A stretch of DNA of 64,000 nt, from assembly GCA_030568195.1 (NCBI GenBank), contig JAJLTO010000001.1, positions 124,001 through 188,000 of the forward strand, given 5' to 3'. Position 1 is the stretch's first letter. Every line of letters begins with the position of its first letter. The DNA is from Dipodascopsis uninucleata var. uninucleata (lineage: Eukaryota > Ascomycota > Lipomycetes > Lipomycetales > Lipomycetaceae). Positions 55,701 to 64,000 of this stretch are shown in pieces. Both the position numbers and the translations under genes were made by a program. The notes below the pieces were generated by a model. The model did not search any database. It had not been told where the DNA came from and saw only the letters and a list, made by a program, of their open reading frames with translations.

Positions 55701-57151
55701 TGAAAAGGAAGACTTACTCCTCCGGAACCTGGCCCCGTTGAAGAATAAACTGAGCGATCTATTGGAAGAGACGGTCTCCAAAAAGATATGTCTACCCAAT
55801 GGGGCATGCAATGAACAATATTGTTATTAGAATCCCGATAACGAAATAACGGAACCACATGTAAAGGCATTCTTGTCAAACACATAATATCAATCGAAAG
55901 GCCAGCAGCCATGAGTATTTGTGTAGTTCGATGAAGTAAATTTGCCTCAACATCAAAGACACCAGACGCAGGTGAAACTATAATGGTTTGCACATTTCCA
56001 CGTTGTGAATCGTCAGTTACGAGATCTCTGGAAGCTTGAGTAGCAGCGAGATTAATAGCCTCCAAAATATTCCCTTTGATGGCGGGGCAAAGAGTTCCTG
56101 ATATTTCCTCTTTGGACCCATCAGGAGACGTTTGGACTAGGACCTCTTTGAGAAAGCTAGAAAATTCACGGCGTAAAGCGGCCATAATCGAAGTCCAATC
56201 AGAAACCTTCATGCGATCTACAACGATACGATAATGATCTCGTACATTTCGTGAACGTACACCGTGCGGAAGAGACGTCGAAGTCTGTGACAAATCAACT
56301 GAGGTAAACATAACTATGGAAACGAGGTGCTGAGCGTCCGCTTCCCTCCAGTGACGAAAAAGTTCCGGAAGAAAAGAATTGATAATTTTATAGAAATAAG
56401 ACTCGCCGGTTTCGTCGAAGAACCACATTTCCCGTGACATTTGGATGAAAATAAGGTAGCGGACAGAATATGATCTGAAGACAGCTCTTGTACTAGGCCC
56501 AACAAAACTTGTCTTAACCTGACGTCCACGCTTATGCATTGCATTGATAGTTAGTTTCAGAGATTTTATGAACTCAATAGACTGTCCTTGAGAAACACAC
56601 TCTCCAACAAGAGAAGCAGGAATTCTCCACATATCTGTTCTCGTGAGATATATATCCTTGGTGTAGAAAGAAAGTAGGTCTGCTTCGGCATCCTGTCTAT
56701 CAATAACCCTAATAGCTACTTTACGGGAACCACGATGCGAAGCAAGGATACCCGATCCAGATAGTACCGACATCTGAAGTGGAGAATCAGATGTTGAAAG
56801 TTTAGCCTTTAACTCAGGCGGATGAGCCTTGAGCAAAAACATGAAGAGAAGTTTACCAGACTGATCCAAGACCTGGCAGACATCACCAGGATGAGCATCA
56901 GGCAATAGTGATTCGTCGACAATAACTGTTTCCGAAGAGATTCTCGCATCATGAAATCGAAAAGTGACTTCAGTTTTAACCCGTCTTTTCTTTAATTTCT
57001 TTGCATGGGATCCCGGCGTGCTTGGAATCATAGTGTTTGGTGATCCTCTATTCGACAGCAAATGCATTTGTTGAGACTGCCTATTAGACTGTCTGGACGT
57101 CAGCGACGATGCCAGAGACGTCAGAGCAGCAAGCTTAGGGGATGCAGACAT
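52745..57151 (-). CDS. IML1: Iml1/DEPDC5, GATOR1 (SEACIT) subunit
   Basis: Subunit of the SEACIT/GATOR1 complex, with Npr2 and Npr3, that turns off TORC1 at the vacuole by acting on Gtr1 when amino acids are short. Single exon, 1468 residues, ATG at 57151. A basic, Ser-rich N terminus (1-60) precedes the Iml1 N-terminal and SABA-like regions: FRFHDARISSETVIVDESLL near 65-85, YTKDIYLTRTDMWRI near 164, and a pentad FGPSTRAVFRSYSVRYLIFIQMSREMW-like block near 217-243. VHCMPHWVDISFW and PRCRIYEIQMMG follow (about 446-498). The DEP domain is at about 950-1022 (RRWHWKLHQHCFVGSELVAW through DGHYFYQINPEY). A Ser/Asn-rich linker (about 1040-1160) leads to the C-terminal domain. The last residues (RRPPPPPPSDTT) are Pro-rich. 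Length and order match fungal Iml1. Confidence 0.94.
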   Translation of the reverse strand: MSASPKLAALTSLASSLTSRQSNRQSQQMHLLSNRGSPNTMIPSTPGSHAKKLKKRRVKTEVTFRFHDARISSETVIVDESLLPDAHPGDVCQVLDQSGKLLFMFLLKAHPPELKAKLSTSDSPLQMSVLSGSGILASHRGSRKVAIRVIDRQDAEADLLSFYTKDIYLTRTDMWRIPASLVGECVSQGQSIEFIKSLKLTINAMHKRGRQVKTSFVGPSTRAVFRSYSVRYLIFIQMSREMWFFDETGESYFYKIINSFLPELFRHWREADAQHLVSIVMFTSVDLSQTSTSLPHGVRSRNVRDHYRIVVDRMKVSDWTSIMAALRREFSSFLKEVLVQTSPDGSKEEISGTLCPAIKGNILEAINLAATQASRDLVTDDSQRGNVQTIIVSPASGVFDVEANLLHRTTQILMAAGLSIDIMCLTRMPLHVVPLFRYRDSNNNIVHCMPHWVDISFWRPSLPIDRSVYSSTGPGSGGVSLPFHWVPRCRIYEIQMMGVMENELSGISIDYLPQFETDDDAESFMDSYDDNVMRSSKPYARNASYGNTASSRNDHPLWTTIQNPSNPTINEKLSAVIHGNWKHIFPRRSLNRSVKWRSMVSPASLPVTTETFPSADEFFRDFSSTMYEIKVNPKPEDDLITLHEFIREMVSTRIGSGFQIVIGSQVEEIERLIGSVNTSNSISSGLSPSPVGVSTSSSSISAVSYAQQPSPAPDRVVQEIPDHPEGIRVYLSMGTQIHRLACISSSSVVVQIFRRRDQDRQLEQDVIYRPLMRTATDDKFITRSVRFPGAHSLYYNWLQLDQFIFGLTDCLADPLLYYRMRFVLIPTELQSIRHLQLQLPRVESTLDKMNPEEIRLDGLRKLNANFFRSRYKSAEEKRRERDRKIVSSIPELKFYTSDLSAFITQLIESAGEDEKYGLRRKDSLITKPSERFDRSVKLSTLAQEIQGERGIRLVDRRWHWKLHQHCFVGSELVAWLIENFKDIDTPEEAVEYGNELMIAGMFHHVEHRHSFLDGHYFYQINPEYSLPPSVTTFVTQPSSADSTKNSNTNSTNGSGSSTNIQQNQNVSGNRTSWFASIRGGSSSSSSQSTAAANNASSVNSIIDSTKVVTSDSIDSNSSDSQVMNDSTMSLDSDWNRRSQQFSSQNEDRTRPRVELSKAITIDVDPQHKSYRRELVTLHYDRLHNPVSCYHIQLEWLNTTPKLIEEAIAQWSRLCDRSGLKLVEVPVTEACLLPEIDPFASLARIQFGIIPPNIDSTGDAVLADKLFFHKQALMKLDYVLDTDAASTLEAAQNGVDIVYSWGKPHFKYAQYVHKTGATLAQLVIETGEFLITRNPLWGNRSGGTNSSASSVDPEQVRKETIDFILNRTCELEEFFQSIFDKYLNRPALAVPYISESPTAEAYFTGDVAGSGHPGAISVAGKTRSDSSLESGSPLSRTLSSSPASRRPPPPPPSDTTSTASYIYYDFRML

Positions 57152-58121
57152 GGTCTATTCATTCAATCGACATATGATATAGTATTTTTGTTTTCCTTTT
57201 GTAGTTTGTCTATCGTCTTACTATAGGTGAATGACGTACGGCCCAGTCTGGTAATCGTTCTATTTCGACGTACCACTTACTAATACAATGGAAACTAGCG
57301 AATTAGCGTTTCGCACGATGTAAAACTAAATATCAAATGCGACAACACGTTTGTGATCAAATGTTGCTGCTAGGTTGTCGTAAGTCTCGTTAATATAAAC
57401 GCATTTAATGATGCTGACCAAAAATACACACACTGGAAATCTTGATTTGCGACAGTGCCTTAATCGATCCTGAACTTACGTTGACTATGGAATAGCGTAT
57501 ATTGTTATATCACTGTATATCTGAGAATCTACTCTTAACCTGTTACAACTGTTAACGTTATGTACGATACGTGAAAACGAGAACAGCAGCTTGCAGGATG
57601 CAGAGCATAAAAATCTACCAGAAACTGCCTCACTATTTAACTAGCATAATTGAACACCGCTTTATGGTATTTACAAAAGCTTGTTCTGGTCTGTAGATGT
57701 CGTACAAGTTGATTGACCGGGGGAATCAAATATTAGGACCTCAGAGAAAACTGGAACTGGAAGAGGAGAATGAACAAAACGCAGGCGCAGAGAGATGCAA
57801 ACGTTGATGGTGATGTTTATAATTATGATAATAGTTAAAACCGCGCTAAAATGAATAATAGTTAAGACCTTTGTTCTCAAATGTTTCTCTTGTATTCTGG
57901 TTCTGGCTTTCCCTTATAGTATCGCTTCCCTTTTTTCACATAAAAAATGAAATAAAAAGCCTGAAAATAGCCAGCTTAAAATTGGTTTAATATCTTCTTT
58001 ATTTTTTATACTTTATTTTTATTTGAATATATTCATTTTGGGTCTATATGTAACGTGACTTTTTGATGTTAGGGTATTGATGTGCAGTAAAAGACCAGCT
58101 GTATTACATTAACTAAGATTT
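57152..58121. other. intergenic: Iml1 promoter and gene-free DNA
   Basis: About 1 kb up to tRNA-Val, AT-rich. No exon recognised. Confidence 0.5.
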
Positions 58122-58195
58122 GGTTCGATGGTCTAGTTGGTTATGGCATCTGCTTAACACGCAGAACGTCCCCAGTTCGATCCTGGGTCGAATCA
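58122..58195 (+). tRNA. tRNA-Val(AAC)
   Basis: 74 nt, intron-less. The acceptor GGTTCGA pairs with TCGAATC; the discriminator is A. The D arm is TGGTCTAGTTGGTTATGGCA, and the anticodon arm CTGCTTAACACGCAG gives anticodon AAC. The T arm is CCCAGTTCGATCCTGGG. The sequence is nearly identical to yeast tRNA-Val(AAC) apart from the acceptor stem. Confidence 0.97.
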
Positions 58196-60094
58196 AATTT
58201 TTTTAGATTACTTTTCGGCTATTTCGAGTCGCTCACACCACATAATACATGCTACGGCGTAATTTGTTATTAGTATAACACTTTCGTTTTAGTGTCAATG
58301 TAGTCACGGTAACACGGTAACGCGGACTACAGCCGATGCCTTGTTTGCTTGCGGAGGGTACTTGCATATGTCCAAGTAGGACCAGTGCCATTACTAACGA
58401 AGATGAGTGTGGTGCACATAACAGGATATTAACATATGCATAGACGTGGCATGTATATACTTATATATGTCGTATATGTAGTTTTTTGTATGGTTATAGT
58501 AAGTTGTGAAGTGCGGTACGTCTACTCCGCGACACCTACGAAGAGTAACGTACCGATTTAGTAATGCCTAGTACCGTCTTTGTAACTGACACGCAGTTTT
58601 AGCCGATGCATGCTCTGCCTTTGACTGACTGTCCATTTCCGGTACTTCTGAAGATACTCTGCGTAAGTTGCAAGACCCTGCAGTTCATTGAATACTTACC
58701 TACCTGCCTTGAATTATACTTGCGAACTCTTCGACTTGTTCTGTGTTCTCCGCCAAGCATAGTCTATGGGAAAATGCTGGCTACGTGCTGTCTTGTAAAG
58801 CAATGGAGATTCCTGATTTGAGCCGCGACTCCGTTAATAGCCGTTTGATGGCGCAAGCTGAATTTTGCTAGATTTTCAGCGCGCTATTTAGCACAACCAA
58901 ACATCAAGAATGGATCTGCATTCCTCTCATCAACTTCTCTACGTGGCTACATCCAGAATTGCACTCGCGGAATCTGTGAGGTTCGTAATCCCGCGAGCAT
59001 GATAGTCGCGGCACCGCTAAGTTATGCGCCCTAATCCAGTACCTACGAGTAAGAAGCGGTATCGGTGCAGAGGACAGAGCGTCGGTCATGCTAATAAATG
59101 CGCTTACGTGACTAAGTTTACGTAACCTGTGAAGCAATGGCACTTGTTCCTCTCACTTTTTTCTTTCTTTTCCCGCGTTATTACTGTGTCGATTACTTTG
59201 AGCTGGTACTGGTTAGCAATTGATGTCGTTTTGGGTTTTGAATTACTCGCTGAACTCGCTAGGTCTGGAAACCGTTCTGCAGACTCTTAGCGTTTGGGTT
59301 ATACATGTGGTCAGCTGGAGAAGATGCAGAAATTGAATCCAAGCTAACCTAAATTGCCTTTACGGGAATTATTTTATTGGTACGCATTTTCTTCTGGCCA
59401 ATATATGGGTTTGTATTGCAAGCTTGGACATGTTTTGTAACTCCATATAACATATCGATGACGACTGTCTATGTCGTCTAGGAATACCCAGCGTAAAAGT
59501 CTTCCTGCTCACACGAGTAATAGCGACTAGACTTGTTCACAAGATCATCTGCTCTCCTGAATGCCATCCCGCACTTGTAGCCATCAACGAATTCCACCCA
59601 ATTCCTATGCATGTCACTCATTTATGTCATATGTAACTCACTCTAATTACCTAAGTCGTATCTTGCTTTCATGGCCTTGCTGCTGCAGTCGATTCTATAG
59701 AATACTGGCCGTGTCACACAGGTCAGGAACTTATCCGCCCTGAAGCCACATTCCCCCAATTTGGCTGAGGCTGGGTCAGGTGCTCCACACAATAAAGTGA
59801 AAAAAATCTTTTTATCTCGAATTACTCCCTAACCCCGTGAATTTCTGACTCTCTTATTCTCAGGTAAGAAATAGTACTAAAAAATTTTTCAATTGCTCAT
59901 TTTACTCGGGCCTCGTTGATTATATAAATGCAACATTAGTACCGTATTTCTGACAATATTTTTCATTGACAATTTACACATTTGAACATAAGAAACAGTA
60001 CCCATCATTGTTAACTTGTTTCTTATATATTATATATTATCAAATATTTCTATCTAATTTCCCTTTTTTGCTTCATACCTCTAAATATTTCATA
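58196..60094. other. 1.9-kb gene-poor region and homocitrate synthase leader
   Basis: The part near 58200-59800 looks richer in C, G and CpG than the other intergenic DNA here, including a short tandem ACGGTAAC near 58306-58322. No frame resembles a protein family. From about 59960 the DNA turns pyrimidine- and AT-rich (TTTCCCTTTTTTGCTTC before the ATG), typical of the leader of a strongly expressed gene. GTAAGA at 59864 with a later AACAG near 59999 could mark a 5'-UTR intron. A TGACTC core, like a Gcn4/CpcA half-site, is at 59846-59851. These sites are tentative. Confidence 0.4.
58198..58204 (+). terminator. Pol III terminator of tRNA-Val
   Basis: A T7 run starting three nucleotides after the tRNA 3' end. 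Confidence 0.9.
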
Positions 60095-61354
60095 ATGCCA
60101 CCAGCCACAGAAGAATTTCAAAAGGTAACGGAGGCTATTCAGGAAACACCCAAGGCCAACCCGTATGGAGCAAAGCCAGAGGATTCTCTTTCAAATGTTT
60201 CTAGATTCAAGTTGATAGAATCGACCCTCCGTGAGGGTGAGCAGTTTGCTAATGCTTTCTTTGACACTGAGAAGAAGATTGAAATTGCGAAGGCTCTTGA
60301 TGAGTTTGGTGTTGACTACATTGAGTTGACCTCTCCAGCTGCCTCTGAACAGAGCAAACTGGACTGCGAGGCGATTTGCAAGCTTGGCTTGAAGGCTAAG
60401 ATCTTAACTCATATTAGATGTCACATGGATGATGCTCGTTTGGCTGTCGCTACTGGTGTTGATGGTGTTGATGTGGTTATTGGAACTTCCCAGTATCTGA
60501 GGGATTACTCGCATGGAAAGGATATGAATTACATTGCTAAGTCTGCAATTGAGGTCATTGAGTTTGTAAAGTCACACGGCATTGAAATCCGATTTTCTTC
60601 CGAGGATTCTTTCCGATCTGATCTAGTTGACCTGTTGAATATTTACCGAACTGTGGATAAGATTGGTGTCAACCGTGTTGGCATTGCTGATACTGTTGGC
60701 TGCGCCAACCCTCGTCAGGTTTACGACCTCATCCGAACCCTTCGTTCTGTTGTCTCTTGTGAAATTGAGTGCCACTTCCACAACGACACTGGTTGTGCTA
60801 TTGCTAACGCTTACACTGCTCTGGAAGCAGGTGCTACTTTCATTGATGTTTCAGTTCTTGGTATTGGAGAGCGAAATGGTATCACATCTTTGGGTGGTCT
60901 TATGGCTAGAATGATTGCTGCTGACCGCGACTATGTCTTGTCTAAGTACAAGCTTCATAAGTTACGTGATCTTGAGAACCTTGTTGCAGAGGCTGTTCAG
61001 ATTAACGTTCCATTTAACAATCCCATCACTGGTTTCTGTGCTTTCACGCACAAGGCTGGTATTCATGCTAAGGCTATTTTGGCTAACCCATCTACTTACG
61101 AGATTTTGGATCCATCCGACTTTGGTTTAACTCGTTACATTCACTTCGCCAACCGTCTCACTGGATGGAACGCTATCAAGTCCCGAGTCGACCAGCTCAA
61201 CTTGCCTTTGACTGATGCTCAGTGTAAGGAAGTTACTGCTAAGATCAAGGCTCTCGGTGACATTCGACCATTGAATATTGATGATGTTGACTCTATTATC
61301 CGTGAGTTCCATGCTGACCAGAGCAGCGAGGTACAGGCTGCCATTGAAGCTTAG
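60095..61354 (+). CDS. LYS20: homocitrate synthase
   Basis: Condenses acetyl-CoA with 2-oxoglutarate to homocitrate, the first and lysine-feedback-regulated step of the fungal alpha-aminoadipate pathway. Single exon, 419 residues. I choose ATG 60095 ([10 protein letters not shown]); the frame is open further upstream but has no earlier ATG. The TIM barrel has [14 protein letters not shown] (Arg46, Glu47 near the active site), the metal-binding HFHND with H227 and H229, [13 protein letters not shown] and GNG-like [14 protein letters not shown]. The C-terminal region with [16 protein letters not shown] follows, carrying a conserved His-rich lid. The start has no cleavable mitochondrial presequence, so a cytosolic or nuclear location is likely. 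Strong codon bias toward GCT, GGT, AAG and CTT-type codons suggests high expression. The equivalent S. pombe gene is lys4. Confidence 0.95.
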   Translation: MPPATEEFQKVTEAIQETPKANPYGAKPEDSLSNVSRFKLIESTLREGEQFANAFFDTEKKIEIAKALDEFGVDYIELTSPAASEQSKLDCEAICKLGLKAKILTHIRCHMDDARLAVATGVDGVDVVIGTSQYLRDYSHGKDMNYIAKSAIEVIEFVKSHGIEIRFSSEDSFRSDLVDLLNIYRTVDKIGVNRVGIADTVGCANPRQVYDLIRTLRSVVSCEIECHFHNDTGCAIANAYTALEAGATFIDVSVLGIGERNGITSLGGLMARMIAADRDYVLSKYKLHKLRDLENLVAEAVQINVPFNNPITGFCAFTHKAGIHAKAILANPSTYEILDPSDFGLTRYIHFANRLTGWNAIKSRVDQLNLPLTDAQCKEVTAKIKALGDIRPLNIDDVDSIIREFHADQSSEVQAAIEA

Positions 61355-62070
61355 ACGGGTGATTTTTTTTGGTTCGATAACGAATAAAAAAGTTCTCGTT
61401 TCTTGTTTTATTTATTTTATTTGTTATTACTGAAAGGTATCTCTGTTGAATATTTGTGCTTATAAATTTGTCTTTTTGATTTCTATGATTTCATAGATTA
61501 ATCTAAAAAGTTTGTGCATATACTATTAGTTTTTAGTTATTGCTCTTTTCAACTATTCATTATATTTATTTGGGTAGTTGAAGGATAGAAAGCGCGAGTC
61601 TTATTGCTATTTTTGTTAGTTTTCACTTTACTTTCATGTTCTCCTTATATGCGTGCGATGGTCGGGCATGGTGTTTGTTTTTTAGATATGTTAGAAAAAT
61701 TCCAAAATATTAATATGGTATTTTTATGACTCCCTTCTTTATTTATTGTAGTATACTATTAATAGACATCCCTTTTGTTAAAGTTGAGAGTAAGATAATG
61801 TATTTGGTTGATGATGTTGTGCCTTCGTTGTAAAAGTATATTAGAAGTTCTTTATACGAGTTGTTGTTCTCTGAATCGGTTGCGTAGCGTTGGGTGGTTC
61901 TCTATTGCCAAATGCAAGGGAAAATTTTTTAGTTATAATCCCATCACCACATCCATTCTCACTATATTACATTCTCCTGCAGGCTGTTAATGATCTCCAG
62001 CCGATATCTATTTCGTATACTATCTAGAAAGAATAGTTCAAATATATATCCAATAATACAGAGATTCAGA
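61355..62070. other. intergenic: homocitrate synthase 3' UTR and Arc1 promoter
   Basis: T-rich 3' UTR followed by AT-rich promoter. No exon or RNA gene recognised. Confidence 0.5.
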
Positions 62071-63137
62071 ATGTCTACCGATCCTGCACTCGAGCTACTT
62101 TCAAAGTCATTTGGTAATTTGTTGACTCTTAACAATCCAGAGGTATAATTGCCTACAAAGAAACAATTATGATTCCATTAAGTTAAGAATATAGTTGAAT
62201 ATCTAACGGGACTTCTAATTTATAGGCCGTTGCATCTTTGGAAGCATCTTTTCCAAAGCTTACTGAAGAGCAAGAGAAGAAGCAGGCGGAAGTACTCGCT
62301 TTGTCTGAGGGCTTTCCTGAGAAGCTGACTGAACTGAATTCCGCACTTGGAAAAGGCAAGTTCATCTTAGGCACAAGTACCCCATCTGTTGCAGACCTCA
62401 TCATCTATTCCCGTGTGCGAGAGCCGGTTGTTAAAACTTGGTCCGACGAAGAATGTGTCAAGAACGCAAATCTGATTAGATGGGCCGATCGAGTTCAGAA
62501 ATCTGGGCTGATTAAGGTCGATGATTCAAATCAGCTTATCAAGCTTGATGCTATCAATGCTGCCAAGAAGAAGGAGAAAGGATCTAAGCCACAGACGTCT
62601 GCTCCTGCATCCAAGGAGATCTCGCCTGCTATGGTGGATCTTCGTGTTGGATTTATTCAGAAGGCCGTTAAGCATCCTGATGCTGATTCCCTATATGTCT
62701 CGACTATTGATATGGGTGACGAGTCTGGACCGAGAACTGTCTGTAGCGGTTTAGTCAAATACGTTCCAATTGAAGATATGCAGCAGCGCTATGTCGTCGT
62801 AGTTGCTAATCTCAAGCCAGTCAATATGCGTGGTATTAAATCTGAAGCAATGCTTCTCTGTGCTTCCGATGAGGGACATGGAAAAGTTGAATTTACTATT
62901 CCTCCAGAGAACTCTAAACCTGGTGACAAGCTCTTCTTCGAAGGATTCGACGGAACTCCTGAATCGCAGTTGAACCCAAAAAAGAAAGTCTTTGAAACTA
63001 TACAGCCTATGTTTTCTACTAATACGGACCTTGATGTTACTTTTACGCCTGTTGATGGAAGTGGTCCACGAAAGTTAGTGAACAAGGAAGGAAAGGCTGT
63101 AAAAGCCACTTCTTTAATTGGTGCTACAGTGCGATGA
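62071..63137 (+). CDS. ARC1: Arc1-like tRNA-binding aminoacylation cofactor (EMAPII domain)
   Basis: A cytosolic cofactor that binds methionyl- and glutamyl-tRNA synthetases and delivers tRNA. Exons 62071-62142 and 62226-63137 give 327 residues (yeast Arc1 has 376). Exon 1 encodes MSTDPALELLSKSFGNLLTL. Residues about 1-125 look like the GST-like synthetase-binding domain (LGTSTPSVADLIIYSRVREP near 85-105). A short basic linker (KKKEKGSKPQTSAPASKE, about 152-170) precedes the tRNA-binding OB-fold/EMAPII domain, with DLRVGFIQKAVKHPDADSLY, YVVVVANLKPVNMRGIKSEA, and GPRKLVNKEGKAVKATSLIG at the end. The linker is shorter and less Lys-rich than in yeast, which accounts for the smaller size. The absence of any synthetase domain excludes TyrRS or MetRS. 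Confidence 0.9.
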
Positions 63138-63273
63138 TCCGATAAATACTATTACAACAGTAAGTGACATGTTACGATTAATTGTGAATAATTATATGTT
63201 ATTTTTGCAGAAAGATATAAGGGAAAGTAGTATATTCAGATAATATAAATTATTCTTTCAGAAGTCCATACAT
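63138..63273. other. short convergent 3' gap
   Basis: 136 nt separate the Arc1 stop and the NmrA-like stop; both 3' UTRs must fit or overlap here. Confidence 0.6.
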
Positions 63274-64000
63274 TTAAAGTTTTTCTTTGTATAATTTCTC
63301 AAGAGTTGTCCAATTCCAGAGACCAGGATTCACGAGGCTGTTCTCAGTTGGCTCAAAGCTGAAAGCATTGGTTTCTGGATATGCTTGTAAATTCAAAAGA
63401 GCAACAGGGAATTGAGTAACATCAGCGATGAAGTCCTTAATTGGTAAGGGATCTTTGGCAGTAATCTTGATCGACTTGCCTGATAATTTCTCATAAATCT
63501 TAATAGAGTCCTTAAGACTAAACGTATCTCCCGCGATCGAAACGGTATCGGGAAGCGAAGCATAATCGTCTGCCTTTGAGGCAAGAGAGGCAACAGCCAA
63601 ACCAACATCCCTCAGGTCAGTCATGTTTATTGTCTGATCTCCAGATCCAACGAACGTAGCCACTTCCGCACCAGGTTTGAATCCGAAGAAACCTAAGTCA
63701 ACAAAGAAGAATCCTAAGAGACCATTGTACACCTGGATGACTTTCTTGATTCCTAGCTCACGTGCTTTTTCAGCATGCGCAGCCTTCGAATCGAAGATAG
63801 TAGTAGGATATGTGGATCGTAACTTCTCGTAGTTACAACCGAAATCTGAAGTAAAGTAGATTTTGACACCATTAGCAGCGGACGCTTCAGCAAGCTTATC
63901 CCATGCGCCAGACGCTCCAGCGCCAGTTCCAAGCAAGTTTACAACAACATCAATACCCTTTAAAGCAGATGTCAAGGAAGAAGAATCATCATAATTAACT
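63274..64000 (-). CDS. NmrA-like NAD(P)-binding oxidoreductase, 5' part beyond the window
   Basis: The frame is open to the right edge, so the start and the N-terminal GxxGxxG nucleotide-binding loop lie outside. The visible part (about 241 residues) begins NYDDSSSLTSALKGIDVVVN, the end of the Rossmann beta-alpha unit, with VVNLLGTGAGAS. It continues with VKIYFTSDFGCN, AEKARELGIKKVIQVYNGLL, the SGDQTINMTDLRDVGLAVAS block and a C-terminal substrate domain. This is the isoflavone-reductase/NmrA-like group of atypical short-chain dehydrogenases. Family members include both redox-sensing regulators and enzymes. The SDR Tyr-x3-Lys pair is not evident, as is usual for the NmrA group. Substrate unknown. 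Confidence 0.87.
   Translation of the reverse strand, partial: VNYDDSSSLTSALKGIDVVVNLLGTGAGASGAWDKLAEASAANGVKIYFTSDFGCNYEKLRSTYPTTIFDSKAAHAEKARELGIKKVIQVYNGLLGFFFVDLGFFGFKPGAEVATFVGSGDQTINMTDLRDVGLAVASLASKADDYASLPDTVSIAGDTFSLKDSIKIYEKLSGKSIKITAKDPLPIKDFIADVTQFPVALLNLQAYPETNAFSFEPTENSLVNPGLWNWTTLEKLYKEKL

Noticed and set aside
59966-60094. 43-codon N-terminal extension of homocitrate synthase
   Set aside because: It would start at TTG, its content is leader-like AT/pyrimidine sequence, and the protein length already fits from ATG 60095.

Overview
The window is nuclear DNA of an ascomycete fungus. Evidence for a fungus: an alpha-aminoadipate lysine gene (homocitrate synthase), an Mnn9/Anp1-type mannosyltransferase, an Arc1-type cofactor and the GATOR1/SEACIT subunit Iml1. 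The DNA is AT-rich. Genes are mostly cut by short introns (about 50-110 nt) with GTAAGT/GTATGT-like donors and CTAAC/CTGAC branch sites, and several exons are tiny. A plant/mould-like QxxHH elongase, an ArtA-type 14-3-3, a tRNA-Leu(AAG) and an intron-bearing tRNA-Asp argue against Saccharomycetaceae. A Taphrinomycotina, basal Saccharomycotina or AT-rich Pezizomycotina source fits, but I cannot name the species.

Layout. 1-2076: gene-free. 2077-3658 (+): 14-3-3. 4965-8891 (+): HLTF/Rad5-like translocase. 9288-9370 (-): tRNA-Leu. 9813-10853 (+): UBL-WLM metalloprotease. 11145-12172 (-): proteasome alpha-2. 13543-13630 (+): tRNA-Asp. 13851-18072 (-): 5-oxoprolinase. 19013-20487 (-): Cdc50/Lem3 flippase subunit. 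22162-23015 (+): Wwm1-like WW protein. 23737-27126 (+): tubulin cofactor D. 27422-30050 (-): Csc1/OSCA channel. 30051-34605: 4.5 kb without a recognisable gene. 34606-35722 (+): elongase. 37922-39424 (-): mitochondrial GTP/GDP carrier (7 exons). 40461-41660 (-): Mnn9-type mannosyltransferase. 43077-44171 (-): TMEM115-like. 45427-47244 (+): TBL1/Sif2-like LisH-WD40. 48139-49359 (-): PC-esterase-like membrane protein. 50343-50864 (+): tiny Cys-rich conserved protein. 51109-52215 (-): PflX-like radical SAM enzyme. 52745-57151 (-): Iml1. 58122-58195 (+): tRNA-Val. 58196-60094: gene-poor. 60095-61354 (+): homocitrate synthase. 62071-63137 (+): Arc1. 63274-64000 (-): NmrA-like oxidoreductase, cut by the window edge.

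There is no operon-like or cluster logic. The genes are ordinary housekeeping genes on both strands: proteostasis (14-3-3, proteasome, WLM protease), DNA damage tolerance, secretory glycosylation and membranes (Mnn9, TMEM115, Cdc50, Csc1), nutrient and amino-acid metabolism (Iml1, homocitrate synthase, oxoprolinase) and translation (Arc1, tRNAs). I recognise no transposon, retroelement, viral relic, CRISPR array or toxin gene.

The most interesting points are a 5-nt microexon needed to keep the oxoprolinase frame, a RING finger lacking its fifth zinc ligand in a HIRAN/SNF2 protein that also carries SUMO-interacting-like motifs, a PC-esterase-like protein lacking both catalytic motifs, a 59-residue Cys-rich protein ending in a CaaX-like tetrapeptide, and a PflX-type radical SAM gene in a fungus. 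I did not find a clearly new multigene system.
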